A stretch of 64,000 nt of DNA, from contig JACKPW010000007.1 of the NCBI GenBank assembly GCA_024233215.1, positions 186,001-250,000 of the forward strand, read 5' to 3'. Below the pieces are notes generated by a model, which saw only the letters and a list, made by a program, of their open reading frames with translations, was not told where the DNA came from and did no database searches. Positions 51,446-60,359 of the stretch are shown here, in pieces. This stretch comes from Verrucomicrobiales bacterium (lineage in GTDB: Bacteria; Verrucomicrobiota; Verrucomicrobiia; Limisphaerales; J093). Both the position numbers and the translations under genes were made by a program. The first letter of the stretch is position 1; every line of letters starts with the position of its first letter.

Positions 51446-54355
51446 GCCCACCCGCGGCGCATAGGCGACGGAGGTCTGGATTGCATGGGTGCAGGAGCAC
51501 CCGGCACTGGTTTCCGCCCCCAGCACCAGACCGCCCGCCGGAATCAGGCTCAACCAGCAGCCGCCCCGAATGCCTTCGAACTGCTTCCGCTCGTTCGTCG
51601 CCAGATCCCACTGGCCGTGGAAATGTTCGCGGTAGAAGAAGCTCTTCTGTGACGCGGCCATGGTGCCGCAACCCCGGCGTTCCGGCAGGTCGTCACGGGT
51701 CTGCGTCCCGGTCCGCAGGTCAAAGGCCCGCCGCTCGGAATAGAGTGTGTCACCGACAATCAACGGATGCTGAATGAAGCCGCCGTGGTTGTCGCGCGCC
51801 GCGGGATAGTGCTGCTCCCACATCTTCGTGTCGCCGATGAGCGTGCGGGTTCCCGCTTCATCCGTGGTGGCCGGCTTCTCCGGCACGTCATAGGCCCAGA
51901 TGTGATAGCCGTCGGTCGCCCCACCCACGGCAGTCAAGGTGTTGTTCCCGTACGCGAGGTACAGCATCCGCTCCGACTTGCTGAAATCGACCTTCTGTTC
52001 CCACAGCTTGCGGCCGGTGTTGAGGTCGACCGCCACCAGCGCCTGGTCCTCATAGGCCTCGCGGTGCAACCGTCCGCTCGGCGCGTCCTTCGCCGCAGGG
52101 TTCCGGCTTTCCACGAAGAACACCTGCCCATCGGCAACGGTGATGGTGGAATCAATGACTGTGCCGCCCTCGTATGTCCACTTGCGCTTGCCCGTGTGGC
52201 GATCCATCGCAAACAAGGCGTCGCTCGTGACCACGGAGACCTCCCCCACGGCGTTGCCGTCGTACCATTCCCCGTCGTCGCCCGCGTAGGCGGACCCCGG
52301 CTTCACGGCACTCCCCACCAACGCATTGCCCACCACCGCGAGATAACCCCACTCGCGATCCGGTTCACCGGGCGCGCGAGGCACGTCGAAGCGGTACGTG
52401 CGGTCCCCGGTCTGGCCGTCGATTCCGGTGACGGTCGATCCGCTGGCCACATAGAGGAGGTCGTCGGACGCGGCCATGTTGCTGCAATCACGGGGCATGT
52501 TGGCCCGCCGCACCTCGGGAGCCTGCATCGACCAGAGGATCGAGCCGTTGTAGGCGTCCATGCCAAACAGGATGCGATCGCCCTGCACGTAAAGCCGGCC
52601 GTTGGCGGAAAGGGACGATGGGTTGCGCGGTCCGCGGTCGGGCATGGGGCGGGGCCCGGGCTCCCCCCACCACAACACTCCCAGATCCCCCGTGGCGAGT
52701 TCGTCCTTGCTGCAGGCCGAATTGTCGGTGCCGCCATAGAGATGCGACCAATCACCCGCCCCGGCCAGGGCCGGTCGGCGATGGGCAACCCAGAGCCCGC
52801 CGTCACGGCTGATCTCCAGATCCTCCATCTCCCCGGAGGCAAACCAGGCACGCAAACCGTCCTCCTTGAGCGATCCCGGAGCCCCGGCGGGCTGGCCCAG
52901 TAACACGAGGCCACCGGCAGGTCGCAGGCAGCGGAACACTTCCCCGGCCGAGGGGGGCAGAACACCGGATTTCAATGAGGATTCCGACACGATCAAGTTG
53001 GCGAAGTACTGCCCGTATGGGAGAGGATTCAGCGCCTGTTGCTGGACGCTGATGCGAACGCCATACAGCCCGGCCTGATCCAGCAATCGCCGCATCGTCG
53101 CCACCCGGGCGGCATCCGGCTCGACCACCACCACGTTCATCCGCGAACGGCGGGCCAGTTCATACGCCAGGCAGCCATCCTCCGCGCCCAGTACCAGCGC
53201 ATAGCCCTGATCCGATCCCAACCGGGCAACCATGCGGTCCGCCGCCTCCGCGCAACGCCGGCTCCACGCGGTGTCGGCGTACGGTGAGGGGCGCCCGGGC
53301 ACGGCGGTCACTTGATAGTCAAACGTGGAATCAAAGGCATAGACCTTCGAAGGCCAGGCAGCGCCGGCCTCATCCTGCCCGACCAACCGGTAGCGACAGA
53401 CCGTGTCCCGTGCGATGTCCGGAAGTTCGACCCGGTGCTCCGTGGCGGGGGTGCTCTCGGCGATCCGACGGCTCTTTTCCGGGGCGTCCGCGAACTCCAA
53501 TATCGTTGGCATGGGCCGGGCCGTTTCCCAACTTACCGCAAGGGTGCCGGGACCGGTCCACTCGGCGAAGGGTCCGCTCAAGGCACGGAAGGTGGGGCGC
53601 GGTGGTGCGGGACGGGGAAACCGGGCCACCATGGCCGCGTGTCGTTCCCCGATTTCCGTTGCACTCAGCGCCCGATCAAACACCCGCACCTCATGAATCT
53701 CGCCATCCAGGCCGTAGAACTCGTTCTCGTCCTGGTAGGCGCCGATGATGTAGGGCGCCTGGGGCGGATAGAGGATCGCGCCGGACTGTTCCCTGGTTTC
53801 GGCCTGGAGCGCCCCGTCCACGAAGAGTCGCAGAGCCGCGCCGTCATAAGTCCCCACCACGTGATGCCAGGCGCCGGGAACGAAGGCGTCCTTGGCCTGC
53901 AAATAGGTCATCCGGGCCCGCGTCTCACCGGCGAGGGCCACAGCGAAGTGGTCGTTCACGAAACCCAGCAGCCAGCCCCGCTCATAGTCGCCGTTGTCCT
54001 GCAGCGCCCCGACCAATCCTCCCCAGGGCAGCGGCTTGTTCACCTTCACCCAGGCCTCCGCCGTCAGGGCAGCCGTCGGCAAGCCCGCCTCGGAGAGGTC
54101 GTCGGTGAGCCGCACGCAGGCGCGCCGACCATCAAAGACCAGGGCCGTCGGGGCTTCCTGGGCCCGCAGGAAGACGCCGCCCTCCAACCGGCCGTCAGGA
54201 CCGCCCCGGAATGCGTCGAGCCGGCCTTCGCGGACATGGTTCTGGGTGCAAAGCCACCAGGCCAACAGCCCGGCATTCGGATCCTCGGCATGCGTGACAA
54301 CCGGCGTCAGTGACAGCAGGCCGGTCAGGAGTGAGGGCAGGAACAATCGGTTCAT
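51440..54355 (-). CDS. Secreted LamG / methyltransferase-like / PQQ-propeller fusion protein
   Basis: 971 residues with a signal peptide (about 1-23). Parts in order: LamG-like jelly roll (about 28-245; YERGWLLGFVNDHFAVAL, GLDGEIHEVRVFDRALSATEI); an immunoglobulin-like segment like the N-terminal part of purple acid phosphatases (about 265-350); a Rossmann-type methyltransferase-like segment (about 365-515; ALVLGAEDGCLAYELARRS, VVVVEPDAARV, EVFRCLRPAGGLVLLGQP); a PQQ-binding-like propeller (about 530-960; DGQTGDRTYR, DRHTGKRKWTYE, DLNTGRKLWEQ). A methyltransferase-like module inside an exported protein is odd, since SAM is not expected there. The last codon and stop lie in a heptamer array. 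It is the last gene of the ABC-linked group. Confidence 0.85.
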   Translation of the reverse strand: MNRLFLPSLLTGLLSLTPVVTHAEDPNAGLLAWWLCTQNHVREGRLDAFRGGPDGRLEGGVFLRAQEAPTALVFDGRRACVRLTDDLSEAGLPTAALTAEAWVKVNKPLPWGGLVGALQDNGDYERGWLLGFVNDHFAVALAGETRARMTYLQAKDAFVPGAWHHVVGTYDGAALRLFVDGALQAETREQSGAILYPPQAPYIIGAYQDENEFYGLDGEIHEVRVFDRALSATEIGERHAAMVARFPRPAPPRPTFRALSGPFAEWTGPGTLAVSWETARPMPTILEFADAPEKSRRIAESTPATEHRVELPDIARDTVCRYRLVGQDEAGAAWPSKVYAFDSTFDYQVTAVPGRPSPYADTAWSRRCAEAADRMVARLGSDQGYALVLGAEDGCLAYELARRSRMNVVVVEPDAARVATMRRLLDQAGLYGVRISVQQQALNPLPYGQYFANLIVSESSLKSGVLPPSAGEVFRCLRPAGGLVLLGQPAGAPGSLKEDGLRAWFASGEMEDLEISRDGGLWVAHRRPALAGAGDWSHLYGGTDNSACSKDELATGDLGVLWWGEPGPRPMPDRGPRNPSSLSANGRLYVQGDRILFGMDAYNGSILWSMQAPEVRRANMPRDCSNMAASDDLLYVASGSTVTGIDGQTGDRTYRFDVPRAPGEPDREWGYLAVVGNALVGSAVKPGSAYAGDDGEWYDGNAVGEVSVVTSDALFAMDRHTGKRKWTYEGGTVIDSTITVADGQVFFVESRNPAAKDAPSGRLHREAYEDQALVAVDLNTGRKLWEQKVDFSKSERMLYLAYGNNTLTAVGGATDGYHIWAYDVPEKPATTDEAGTRTLIGDTKMWEQHYPAARDNHGGFIQHPLIVGDTLYSERRAFDLRTGTQTRDDLPERRGCGTMAASQKSFFYREHFHGQWDLATNERKQFEGIRGGCWLSLIPAGGLVLGAETSAGCSCTHAIQTSVAYAPRVGE

Positions 54356-54385
54356 CTCGGTTGGATTCGGTTGTCCGTCGTCAGG

Positions 54386-55801
54386 TCAGCGGGTCGACGC
54401 GACCGTGGCACGCGCCGCAAAACAATGAATGGTTCCTTCGTCCGTGCTGACGAAGAGTCGCGCCTCCGCGGCGGCCAGTCCCAGCGCGTTGCCGGGCACG
54501 GGGGCGGACCAGCTTCGGGCGCCATCGGCGGTGGAGTACGCCGCCACACTCTCCGGACCGCCGGCGTAGAGCACGTCGCCTGCGAGAATCAGGCTCAGCG
54601 GATGCCTGCAGTCGCTGCGCCACAGGACGCAGCCGCTCATTTCACGGGACACCCGATCGAGGGTCGCCCCCACCTCCACCAGCGCCCCGCGGGCCTGGTT
54701 GCGGGCGGCGTCGTTCCCTGCCTTGGTGGCCCGGTCCAGTTCCTTCCGCAACCGGTCCCGCTCCACGACGGCGGCCTTGCGTTCGCGGGCCAGGTCGAGA
54801 TAGCGGGCCCGGTCCAGGGCACTGAGTTCGTCGTTTGCATGGAGAAACGACCGGGTGGGCGTGACGATCATATGGTTCCCCGCAAAAGTCGCCAGTTGGT
54901 CCGCCGCCTCCCCGGGCACAATCCCGAGCTGCCCCGCCTTGCCGGGACCGAACACAAGGTCGTCGCCGGTCAACAGCGCATAAGTGCCACCGGCACCTTC
55001 CACAACCCGGATCCGGCTGCCGTCGGCCCGGTCATAGACCACCGGGTTGTTCCGGCCTGACGGCACGTAAAGGCGGGTGGTGGAGGCCAGCATGTATCCC
55101 TGCGCGGGCAGGTCGTGGTTCACCACCTTCCAGCGTTCCTGCCCGGTGGCGGCATCCAGGGCACAGAGATAAACCCCCTCCGACGGGAACATCCCTGCGC
55201 CGCAATAGGCCACCCCGTCCAGCACCAGCACGCCGGTCCGCACGGGCCAGGGTGAAATCACCCGGCCGTTGCCGGGGATGCGAGTGCCATCACGCCCGGG
55301 CCGGTGTTTCCACACCACAGCGCCGTCAGCCAGTCGCAGACAGTAGACCCAGCCGTCGTCCGATCCGACAAACGCCCGTCCGCCCTGCAGCGTGGGGGCC
55401 AGCCGGACCGGGCCTTCCGTGAAGAACGTCCAGCGTTCGCGGCCCGAGGCGGCGTCCAGGCAATACACCTTGTCATCCGCCGAGGAACCGAACACCACCG
55501 CCCCCTCCGCCACCGCCACCTGAAAGGCGTAATCGAAGTCCTGTCGGTTCGGCATGTCGTAGACCTTGTTGTAAAGATCCGCCTTTGCCTCACCGCCCCA
55601 AGCGGGTCGGGGACGATGCGGCGAGGTCCACTGCCAGGCCGGGTCCAGTGGCGCCGAAACCGACTCGCTCGTCACCCCGCTGCGGGCGGCATCGGCCTGG
55701 TAGGTCGGCCATTCCGCGGATTTCACCGGGGCGGGCCCGAGGCCAAGCAGGACCGCCGTCGCGAGGACGAAAGCGGGGGTGGATGATGGAATCGAGGTCA
55801 T
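54386..55801 (-). CDS. Secreted PQQ-binding-like beta-propeller protein
   Basis: 471 residues, signal peptide about 1-28. WPTYQADAARSGVTSE is a frequent opening of PQQ-like propellers; blades follow with D..SGRERW, LRLADGAVVWKH, LDAATGQERW and a later SADGARSWSAPV. A long helical hairpin of about 70 residues, rich in Arg/Glu (YLDLARERKAAVVERDRLRK...), interrupts the propeller and may pair with a partner. It overlaps the ABC ATPase gene by 4 bp upstream and is 30 bp from the LamG fusion gene downstream. Likely a periplasmic partner of the transporter; no enzyme residues were confirmed. Confidence 0.9.
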   Translation of the reverse strand: MTSIPSSTPAFVLATAVLLGLGPAPVKSAEWPTYQADAARSGVTSESVSAPLDPAWQWTSPHRPRPAWGGEAKADLYNKVYDMPNRQDFDYAFQVAVAEGAVVFGSSADDKVYCLDAASGRERWTFFTEGPVRLAPTLQGGRAFVGSDDGWVYCLRLADGAVVWKHRPGRDGTRIPGNGRVISPWPVRTGVLVLDGVAYCGAGMFPSEGVYLCALDAATGQERWKVVNHDLPAQGYMLASTTRLYVPSGRNNPVVYDRADGSRIRVVEGAGGTYALLTGDDLVFGPGKAGQLGIVPGEAADQLATFAGNHMIVTPTRSFLHANDELSALDRARYLDLARERKAAVVERDRLRKELDRATKAGNDAARNQARGALVEVGATLDRVSREMSGCVLWRSDCRHPLSLILAGDVLYAGGPESVAAYSTADGARSWSAPVPGNALGLAAAEARLFVSTDEGTIHCFAARATVASTR

Positions 55802-56463
55802 GTCTTGGGTAGGAGGCGTCCTTTGTCCATGTGTAGTTCCTGGTCCGCGAACTCCCGGGCGGTGTCCCCATGCGTGACCACGAGCACCGTTCCCCCGTCA
55901 CGCCGGAAACGGTCCAGGTGACCAAACACCTCGCGGGCATTGTCGGGATCGAGATTCCCGGTGGGTTCATCGGCCAGCACCACCGCGGGGCGGTTGAGCA
56001 ACGCCCGGGCAAGGGCGGTTCGCTGGCGTTCCCCGGCGCTGAGTTGCGACGGCCGATGACGCAGCCGATCCCCCAGCCCCAACTCCCGTAACAACGTCGT
56101 CGCGCGGGCAAGGGCGTCCTCCCCGCCCCCATTCGCGCCGGCGAGGAGAACGTTCTCCAGCACGTTGAGGTAGGGAACCAGGTGGAACATCTGGAACACG
56201 AATCCGATCCGACCGGCGCGTCGACGGGAACGTTCCGCGGGGGACAGCGCGTAGAGATCCGCTTCCTCGAGCAGCACCCGGCCGTTCGATGGCCGCAGCA
56301 TGCCCCCGAGCGCGAGGAGCAACGTGGTCTTGCCACAACCGCTCGGACCCCGGACGCAGGTGAAGCTGCCCTTGGCGAGGGCGAGACTGACGTCCTCGAT
56401 GGCGGTCACGGAACCCTGCCGGGTGCGGAACTTACGGGAGAGCTGCGAGCAGGAGAGAATCAT
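55798..56463 (-). CDS. ABC transporter ATP-binding protein (LolD/MacB type)
   Basis: 221 residues, the size of a bare LolD-type ATPase. Walker A GPSGCGKTT is at residues 39-47, signature LSAGERQRTALARALLNRP, Walker B VVLADEPTGNLDPDNA and the H-loop VLVVTHGD. This pattern belongs to the branch that pairs with FtsX-type permeases for lipoprotein release, peptide export or mechanotransmission. The upstream permease ends 3 bp before its start, and its own stop overlaps the propeller gene, so the three are very likely one complex or pathway. Confidence 0.94.
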   Translation of the reverse strand: MILSCSQLSRKFRTRQGSVTAIEDVSLALAKGSFTCVRGPSGCGKTTLLLALGGMLRPSNGRVLLEEADLYALSPAERSRRRAGRIGFVFQMFHLVPYLNVLENVLLAGANGGGEDALARATTLLRELGLGDRLRHRPSQLSAGERQRTALARALLNRPAVVLADEPTGNLDPDNAREVFGHLDRFRRDGGTVLVVTHGDTAREFADQELHMDKGRLLPKT

Positions 56464-56466
56464 GGT

Positions 56467-57618
56467 TCAGTCATCGCGAAGACTTTCCGCCGGGTCCAGG
56501 ACCACCGCCAGCGCCGTGGGAATCAGGCTGGCCAGCGCGGCAAACAGGGGGGCCACCAGCAGGCACCAACCCAGCAACGGGTAGTCGACGGCGATGGCCT
56601 TCGCCGTGACCTGGAAAATGTGCGGGCCGAAATGGAGGGCGAGGGCGGTGCCAATCGCCCCACCGAACACCGCGCCGGCAAATCCCACCAGGAACGCCCG
56701 GCCCAGAAACAGCGTGCCCACCCGGCCGGCCCCCTTGCCCAGCGCCCGCAACACCCCGATCTCCGACCGGCGTTCCCGCACGTTCAGCATCGCCAGCACC
56801 CCCACCCAGACCGCGCAGGCCAGCAGCAGCACCGGCGCCAGAAAGCCAAAGTAACGGTCCGCGGTCTGACGCTGACGCGCCCGGGCATCGGCAATGGCCC
56901 GCATCTGGATCACCCGCGCCTCCGGCAGGAGGTTCCCCAATTCGGCGCGGAGCGCGGACAGCGGGTCCTCATCCGCGGTGAGGCAGAGACAGTCAATCGC
57001 CTTGATCTCGTTGATGCGACCCGGCAGGGCAAGAATGTCCTGGGCATCCGGCAGGGCGGCGTAGATCCGGATGTCCTCCTCCGTGCCGGTCTCCACGAGG
57101 CAACGCGCCACTTGATACGTCCTGCCCTCCAGTCCCACCGCGTCGCCGCGTTTCAAGCCCAGGCTCTCGGCAACCTGGTATCCCAGTTGCACCGTGCCCG
57201 GCTCCACCGTGAACCCCATCGGTTGCTTGCGTTTGGAGGGCGAAGTGATCGTGGGCGCCAGCCCCGTCAACACGAAATCGTGCCCCTGCACCTTCACCCG
57301 CCGCTGGAGCGTGGCCACCAGATGGTTGTAGCTCATGAACGTCCGGTCGTTCTCCGCCAGACGACGCACCGCATCCTCCGGCAGGGTCCGGTCGGAAAAG
57401 CCATCCACCCAAAACCGGTCCAGGTCGGTGTCCCTCGGAATGATGCGGAGGTTGAAACCCATGTCGCGCATCACGCGGACGGTCTCCCGCCGGGCGGCCT
57501 CCGAGGTCGTCAGGAACGCGACGAACACCGCCACCGTGGCAGCGACTCCCCCGACGCCGAGGAGGAAGCCCCAGCGGCGGTGTGCGATCTCGCGCAAAAT
57601 GAGCGTCATGGTGCGCAT
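56467..57618 (-). CDS. ABC transporter permease (FtsX/MacB type)
   Basis: 383 residues. An N-terminal transmembrane segment (about 18-40) is followed by a large outer domain (about 45-260) and three C-terminal segments (about 265-290, 310-340, 350-375), the standard FtsX/MacB layout. The cytoplasmic signature NVRERRSEIGVLRALGKGAGRV is characteristic. The complex probably couples ATP hydrolysis in the cytoplasm to an event in the periplasm rather than to bulk transport. It is transcribed with the ATPase gene. A 160-bp gap with a CACGGAT repeat separates it from the next upstream gene. Confidence 0.92.
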   Translation of the reverse strand: MRTMTLILREIAHRRWGFLLGVGGVAATVAVFVAFLTTSEAARRETVRVMRDMGFNLRIIPRDTDLDRFWVDGFSDRTLPEDAVRRLAENDRTFMSYNHLVATLQRRVKVQGHDFVLTGLAPTITSPSKRKQPMGFTVEPGTVQLGYQVAESLGLKRGDAVGLEGRTYQVARCLVETGTEEDIRIYAALPDAQDILALPGRINEIKAIDCLCLTADEDPLSALRAELGNLLPEARVIQMRAIADARARQRQTADRYFGFLAPVLLLACAVWVGVLAMLNVRERRSEIGVLRALGKGAGRVGTLFLGRAFLVGFAGAVFGGAIGTALALHFGPHIFQVTAKAIAVDYPLLGWCLLVAPLFAALASLIPTALAVVLDPAESLRDD

Positions 57619-57627
57619 GGTTCAAGC

Positions 57628-57658
57628 AGACACGGATTGGCACGGACTGACACGAATC
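57628..57658 (+). repeat. CACGGAT phased repeat, intergenic copy
   Basis: AGACACGGATTGGCACGGAC followed by TGACACGAATC, a unit repeated every 10-11 bp. A copy with about 27 of 30 matches lies inside the upstream coding sequence at 58846-58878 in the opposite orientation. Confidence 0.6.
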
Positions 57659-57778
57659 GGAGAGGCACCGGGGAAAACCGGTCCGGAAACGAATCCGAGG
57701 TCCCGGCCCGCCGGGCTGGCGGAGGCAGTCGCTCTCTCGGAATGTGTGTTCATCTGCGTGAATTCGCGGTTTCAGCGG

Positions 57779-59140
57779 TCAATCCGACCGGCCTGAGAAA
57801 AGAAACACCAGGGCCACACCGAGAACCACGGCGGCGGCAAGAGCGATGATCATCCAGGACATGCGTGCGACGGGTGGTTGGGCCGGCGCCGTGGTGATCG
57901 CCCCTTTCGCAGCCACCGGCCGATTCGTGTTTTGCGTGAGGGGAGTCTCCCCTTCGACGGCATTGGAGGCAAGCGGCGTCCCGGTCTCCCCGGGAACCTC
58001 GGCGAGAGCGACCTCCGAGTAACCGAGTTCAGCGAAGCCGCTGCCCGCCTCATCGAACCGCACCCGTTGTGCCCCGGTGCCGGGACCGCGCGCGACGATC
58101 CGGGAGATCTCCGCCTTCACCATCGGGTTCTCGGCATCAAACCCGAGTTCCTTCACGACCTCCGTTTGCTGCGCCTCCTCCCATGCCAACGGCAGCAAAG
58201 GTCCCCGCAGCCAGGAGCGGTCGAGGTCGCACTCACAATCCTGCCCCAACACCGTCAGCACCTCGAGAAGGGCGGTCTCGGTAACATCAGCCCCGCGCAG
58301 CACCGGCCCCGACCGCCGCCCGCGGCCGTACAGAACCACCGCCTGCGCCTCGTCGGGACGCCCCTCATCAAGCGAGAGCGCCCACCAATCGACATCCGTG
58401 GCCGTGACATCGGCGGTTGTCCTCCCCCCGGGTTCCGGGTTTCCCCGGGAAATCGTCAGCACCAACGGAGGCGATTTCACGGGTTTGGGCAGCCGCGGCA
58501 TGCGATCCTCAAACCGCTCCACCGCGCCTTCCGCCGCCTGCCTGGCCCGGTCGTTTCCGGCGGCATCCTCCCCCCGGGCCACCAGAATCACCGCAAAATG
58601 GGTAACCAAGTTCTCCAACAACCGCTGCCGCAGCGGCGAGGTGGTCACCGCCTCCACCAGCGACCATGCGGCGGCCTGGTCCGGTTCCGACGGGAGCGGG
58701 CGTCGCAGGCGCCGTCCATCCGGACCAAGGAGCAGCACGGCGAAATCCCCGGGAGAATCGCCGGGCGTCACTCGTTCGAGACCATGCTCAACGGGTTCGT
58801 CTCCAGGCCTCGACGAGTGAGTCTGGCCGTCCGCCCGGTTCTCTCGGAATCCGTGCCAGTCCGTGCCCATCCGTGTCTCCCCAGGTTCTTTGGGACTGAG
58901 AAGGAGTTCCACGTTCGAGTCCAGCAATTCCACCGCGGCCACGTGGCGCAATTGCTCGCACCAGGCGACGGAAGTGGTCTCATTCGTCACCACCACCAAC
59001 CGGTACGGGGCGGGTTCAAAGTCCACGAATCCGGCATCCCGCACGTTGTACTTGCAGGCATGCGCCGCCCCGGCGGCCAGCATCAGGGTCACGCCCCACG
59101 CGGGCAGCCGGGTCAGGAGCCTGCTCCGGCACGCAATCAT
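57779..59140 (-). CDS. Exported membrane-anchored protein of unknown function
   Basis: 453 residues. A signal peptide (about 1-28; GAAHACKYNVRDAGFVDF) puts a CKYNVRD motif at the mature N-terminus, which I associate with planctomycete/verrucomicrobial proteins of unknown role. A C-terminal transmembrane segment (about 427-449; MIIALAAAVVLGVALVFLF) ends in a short basic tail, so the bulk is outside. Several Cys residues (DCECDL) are present in the outer part. Residues about 87-110 (GETRMGTDWHGFRENRADGQ) are encoded by a repeat-type sequence and look like an insertion. It lies 160 bp upstream of the FtsX-type permease gene on the same strand. Function unknown. Confidence 0.8.
   Translation of the reverse strand: MIACRSRLLTRLPAWGVTLMLAAGAAHACKYNVRDAGFVDFEPAPYRLVVVTNETTSVAWCEQLRHVAAVELLDSNVELLLSPKEPGETRMGTDWHGFRENRADGQTHSSRPGDEPVEHGLERVTPGDSPGDFAVLLLGPDGRRLRRPLPSEPDQAAAWSLVEAVTTSPLRQRLLENLVTHFAVILVARGEDAAGNDRARQAAEGAVERFEDRMPRLPKPVKSPPLVLTISRGNPEPGGRTTADVTATDVDWWALSLDEGRPDEAQAVVLYGRGRRSGPVLRGADVTETALLEVLTVLGQDCECDLDRSWLRGPLLPLAWEEAQQTEVVKELGFDAENPMVKAEISRIVARGPGTGAQRVRFDEAGSGFAELGYSEVALAEVPGETGTPLASNAVEGETPLTQNTNRPVAAKGAITTAPAQPPVARMSWMIIALAAAVVLGVALVFLFSGRSD
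58846..58878 (-). repeat. CACGGAT phased repeat, copy inside a coding sequence
   Basis: Minus strand: AGACACGGATGGGCACGGAC then TGGCACGGATTC; it encodes part of TRMGTDWHGFRE in the hypothetical membrane-anchored protein. Confidence 0.6.
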
Positions 59141-59444
59141 GGCCGCGAATGTAACCGCCCTCCCCGCTTGGGGAAAGCACTAGGCTTTCCGGGCTTGGTT
59201 AAGCTCTCGTGATAATCAGGCAACAACCGAAGCGGTGGACCGGATCGTGAGGGGGAGACTGCGAGTGGCCGGGGGGACGAGGAGAAGTTGGACTCGACGC
59301 CGAAGGGACATCGGAACAAGTTGTGACCGGCCCTGCGGCTCCGGTGGGAAACGACCCTGAGCCGCCGCGGACCGCGGAGCGTCTGCGGATGAACAGCCGC
59401 TCAGAAGGGTCGAACCCGGTGCAGGCGAACAGAAACTGTCGAAA
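59141..59444. other. 304-bp divergent regulatory region
   Basis: Separates the hypothetical membrane protein (-) and the sigma factor (+). No repeat family is seen here, unlike other gaps of this size. No certain promoter could be read; a GTG start for the sigma gene is preceded only by a weak purine stretch. Confidence 0.4.
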
Positions 59445-60185
59445 GTGAGAACTGCCCCCTCCACGGACCCAGTGGGTCGTTTCGCCACCACCCACTGGAG
59501 TGTTGTCCTGGCGGCGGGCCGTGGTCCGGAAACGACTGCGCGTCAGGCCCTCGAGACTCTCTGTCAAACCTACTGGTATCCGATCTATGCCTACGTGCGA
59601 CGTCGTGGATACCGTGTCGAAGATGCCCAGGACCTGACCCAGGAGTTCTTCGCAACGCTCCTGCGGCGCCAGGACCTGTCGCGACCCGATCCAGACCGCG
59701 GCCGGTTCCGGTCCTTCCTGCTCACCGCGCTGAACCGTTTCCTCACGAGCGATTGGCGTCGCCAGCACACACAGCGACGCGGCGCCGGCTACGATTTCGT
59801 GTCGTGGGATCAGTCAGAGGCCGAACGTCGCTATCTGGCTGAACCCACATCCGTCCCAACTCCGGACAGACTCTTCGAGAAGCAATGGGCGGCGACGCTG
59901 CTCGAGCGGGTGTTGGCCCGACTCGAGGCGGAATGCCGGTCCAACGGCAAGATCGCCGTCTTCGAGGCGCTCGGGGATACCCTTTGGGGCCAACCGACAT
60001 CGCCGGGTTATGCGGAGTTGGCCCAGCGTTGGGGGACCACAGACAACGCGGTCAAGATGATGGCCCACCGCCTGCGTCGCCGCTATCGGGAACTGATCCA
60101 TGCGGAGATCGCCCAGACCGTGTCGAGTCCGGAGCAGATCGAAGCGGAGTTGCGCGATCTCCTCGACGCGTTGAGCGAACCCTGA
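59445..60185 (+). CDS. ECF-like RNA polymerase sigma factor
   Basis: 246 residues from GTG 59445. The opening TTHWSVVLAAGRG is typical of sigma factors of the Verrucomicrobiota/Planctomycetota group. Region 2 (about 35-110; LCQTYWYPIYAYVRRRGY, EDAQDLTQEFFATLL) and region 4 (about 170-220; YAELAQRWGTTDNAVKMMAHRLRRRYRELI) are clear, with a long linker. A WD40 Ser/Thr kinase gene follows about 1.2 kb downstream. Sigma-kinase pairs of this kind recur in these phyla, so the kinase may control this sigma factor. No anti-sigma gene is present. Confidence 0.92.
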   Translation: MRTAPSTDPVGRFATTHWSVVLAAGRGPETTARQALETLCQTYWYPIYAYVRRRGYRVEDAQDLTQEFFATLLRRQDLSRPDPDRGRFRSFLLTALNRFLTSDWRRQHTQRRGAGYDFVSWDQSEAERRYLAEPTSVPTPDRLFEKQWAATLLERVLARLEAECRSNGKIAVFEALGDTLWGQPTSPGYAELAQRWGTTDNAVKMMAHRLRRRYRELIHAEIAQTVSSPEQIEAELRDLLDALSEP

Positions 60186-60359
60186 GTCGTCGTATGCAGA
60201 CCGGCTCGCCACGCCAGGTCCGCGGTACGGATGGCTACACCCGGAAGGAGGAAGGGGCAGCATCTGCAATCGGCCGTCGTGTTACCTGCGCTCCGGAATC
60301 GCGCAGTACCCATCGGAAGCCGAAGTGCGGCTTCGCGGATCCAAAAAGAACAAGCCGCT

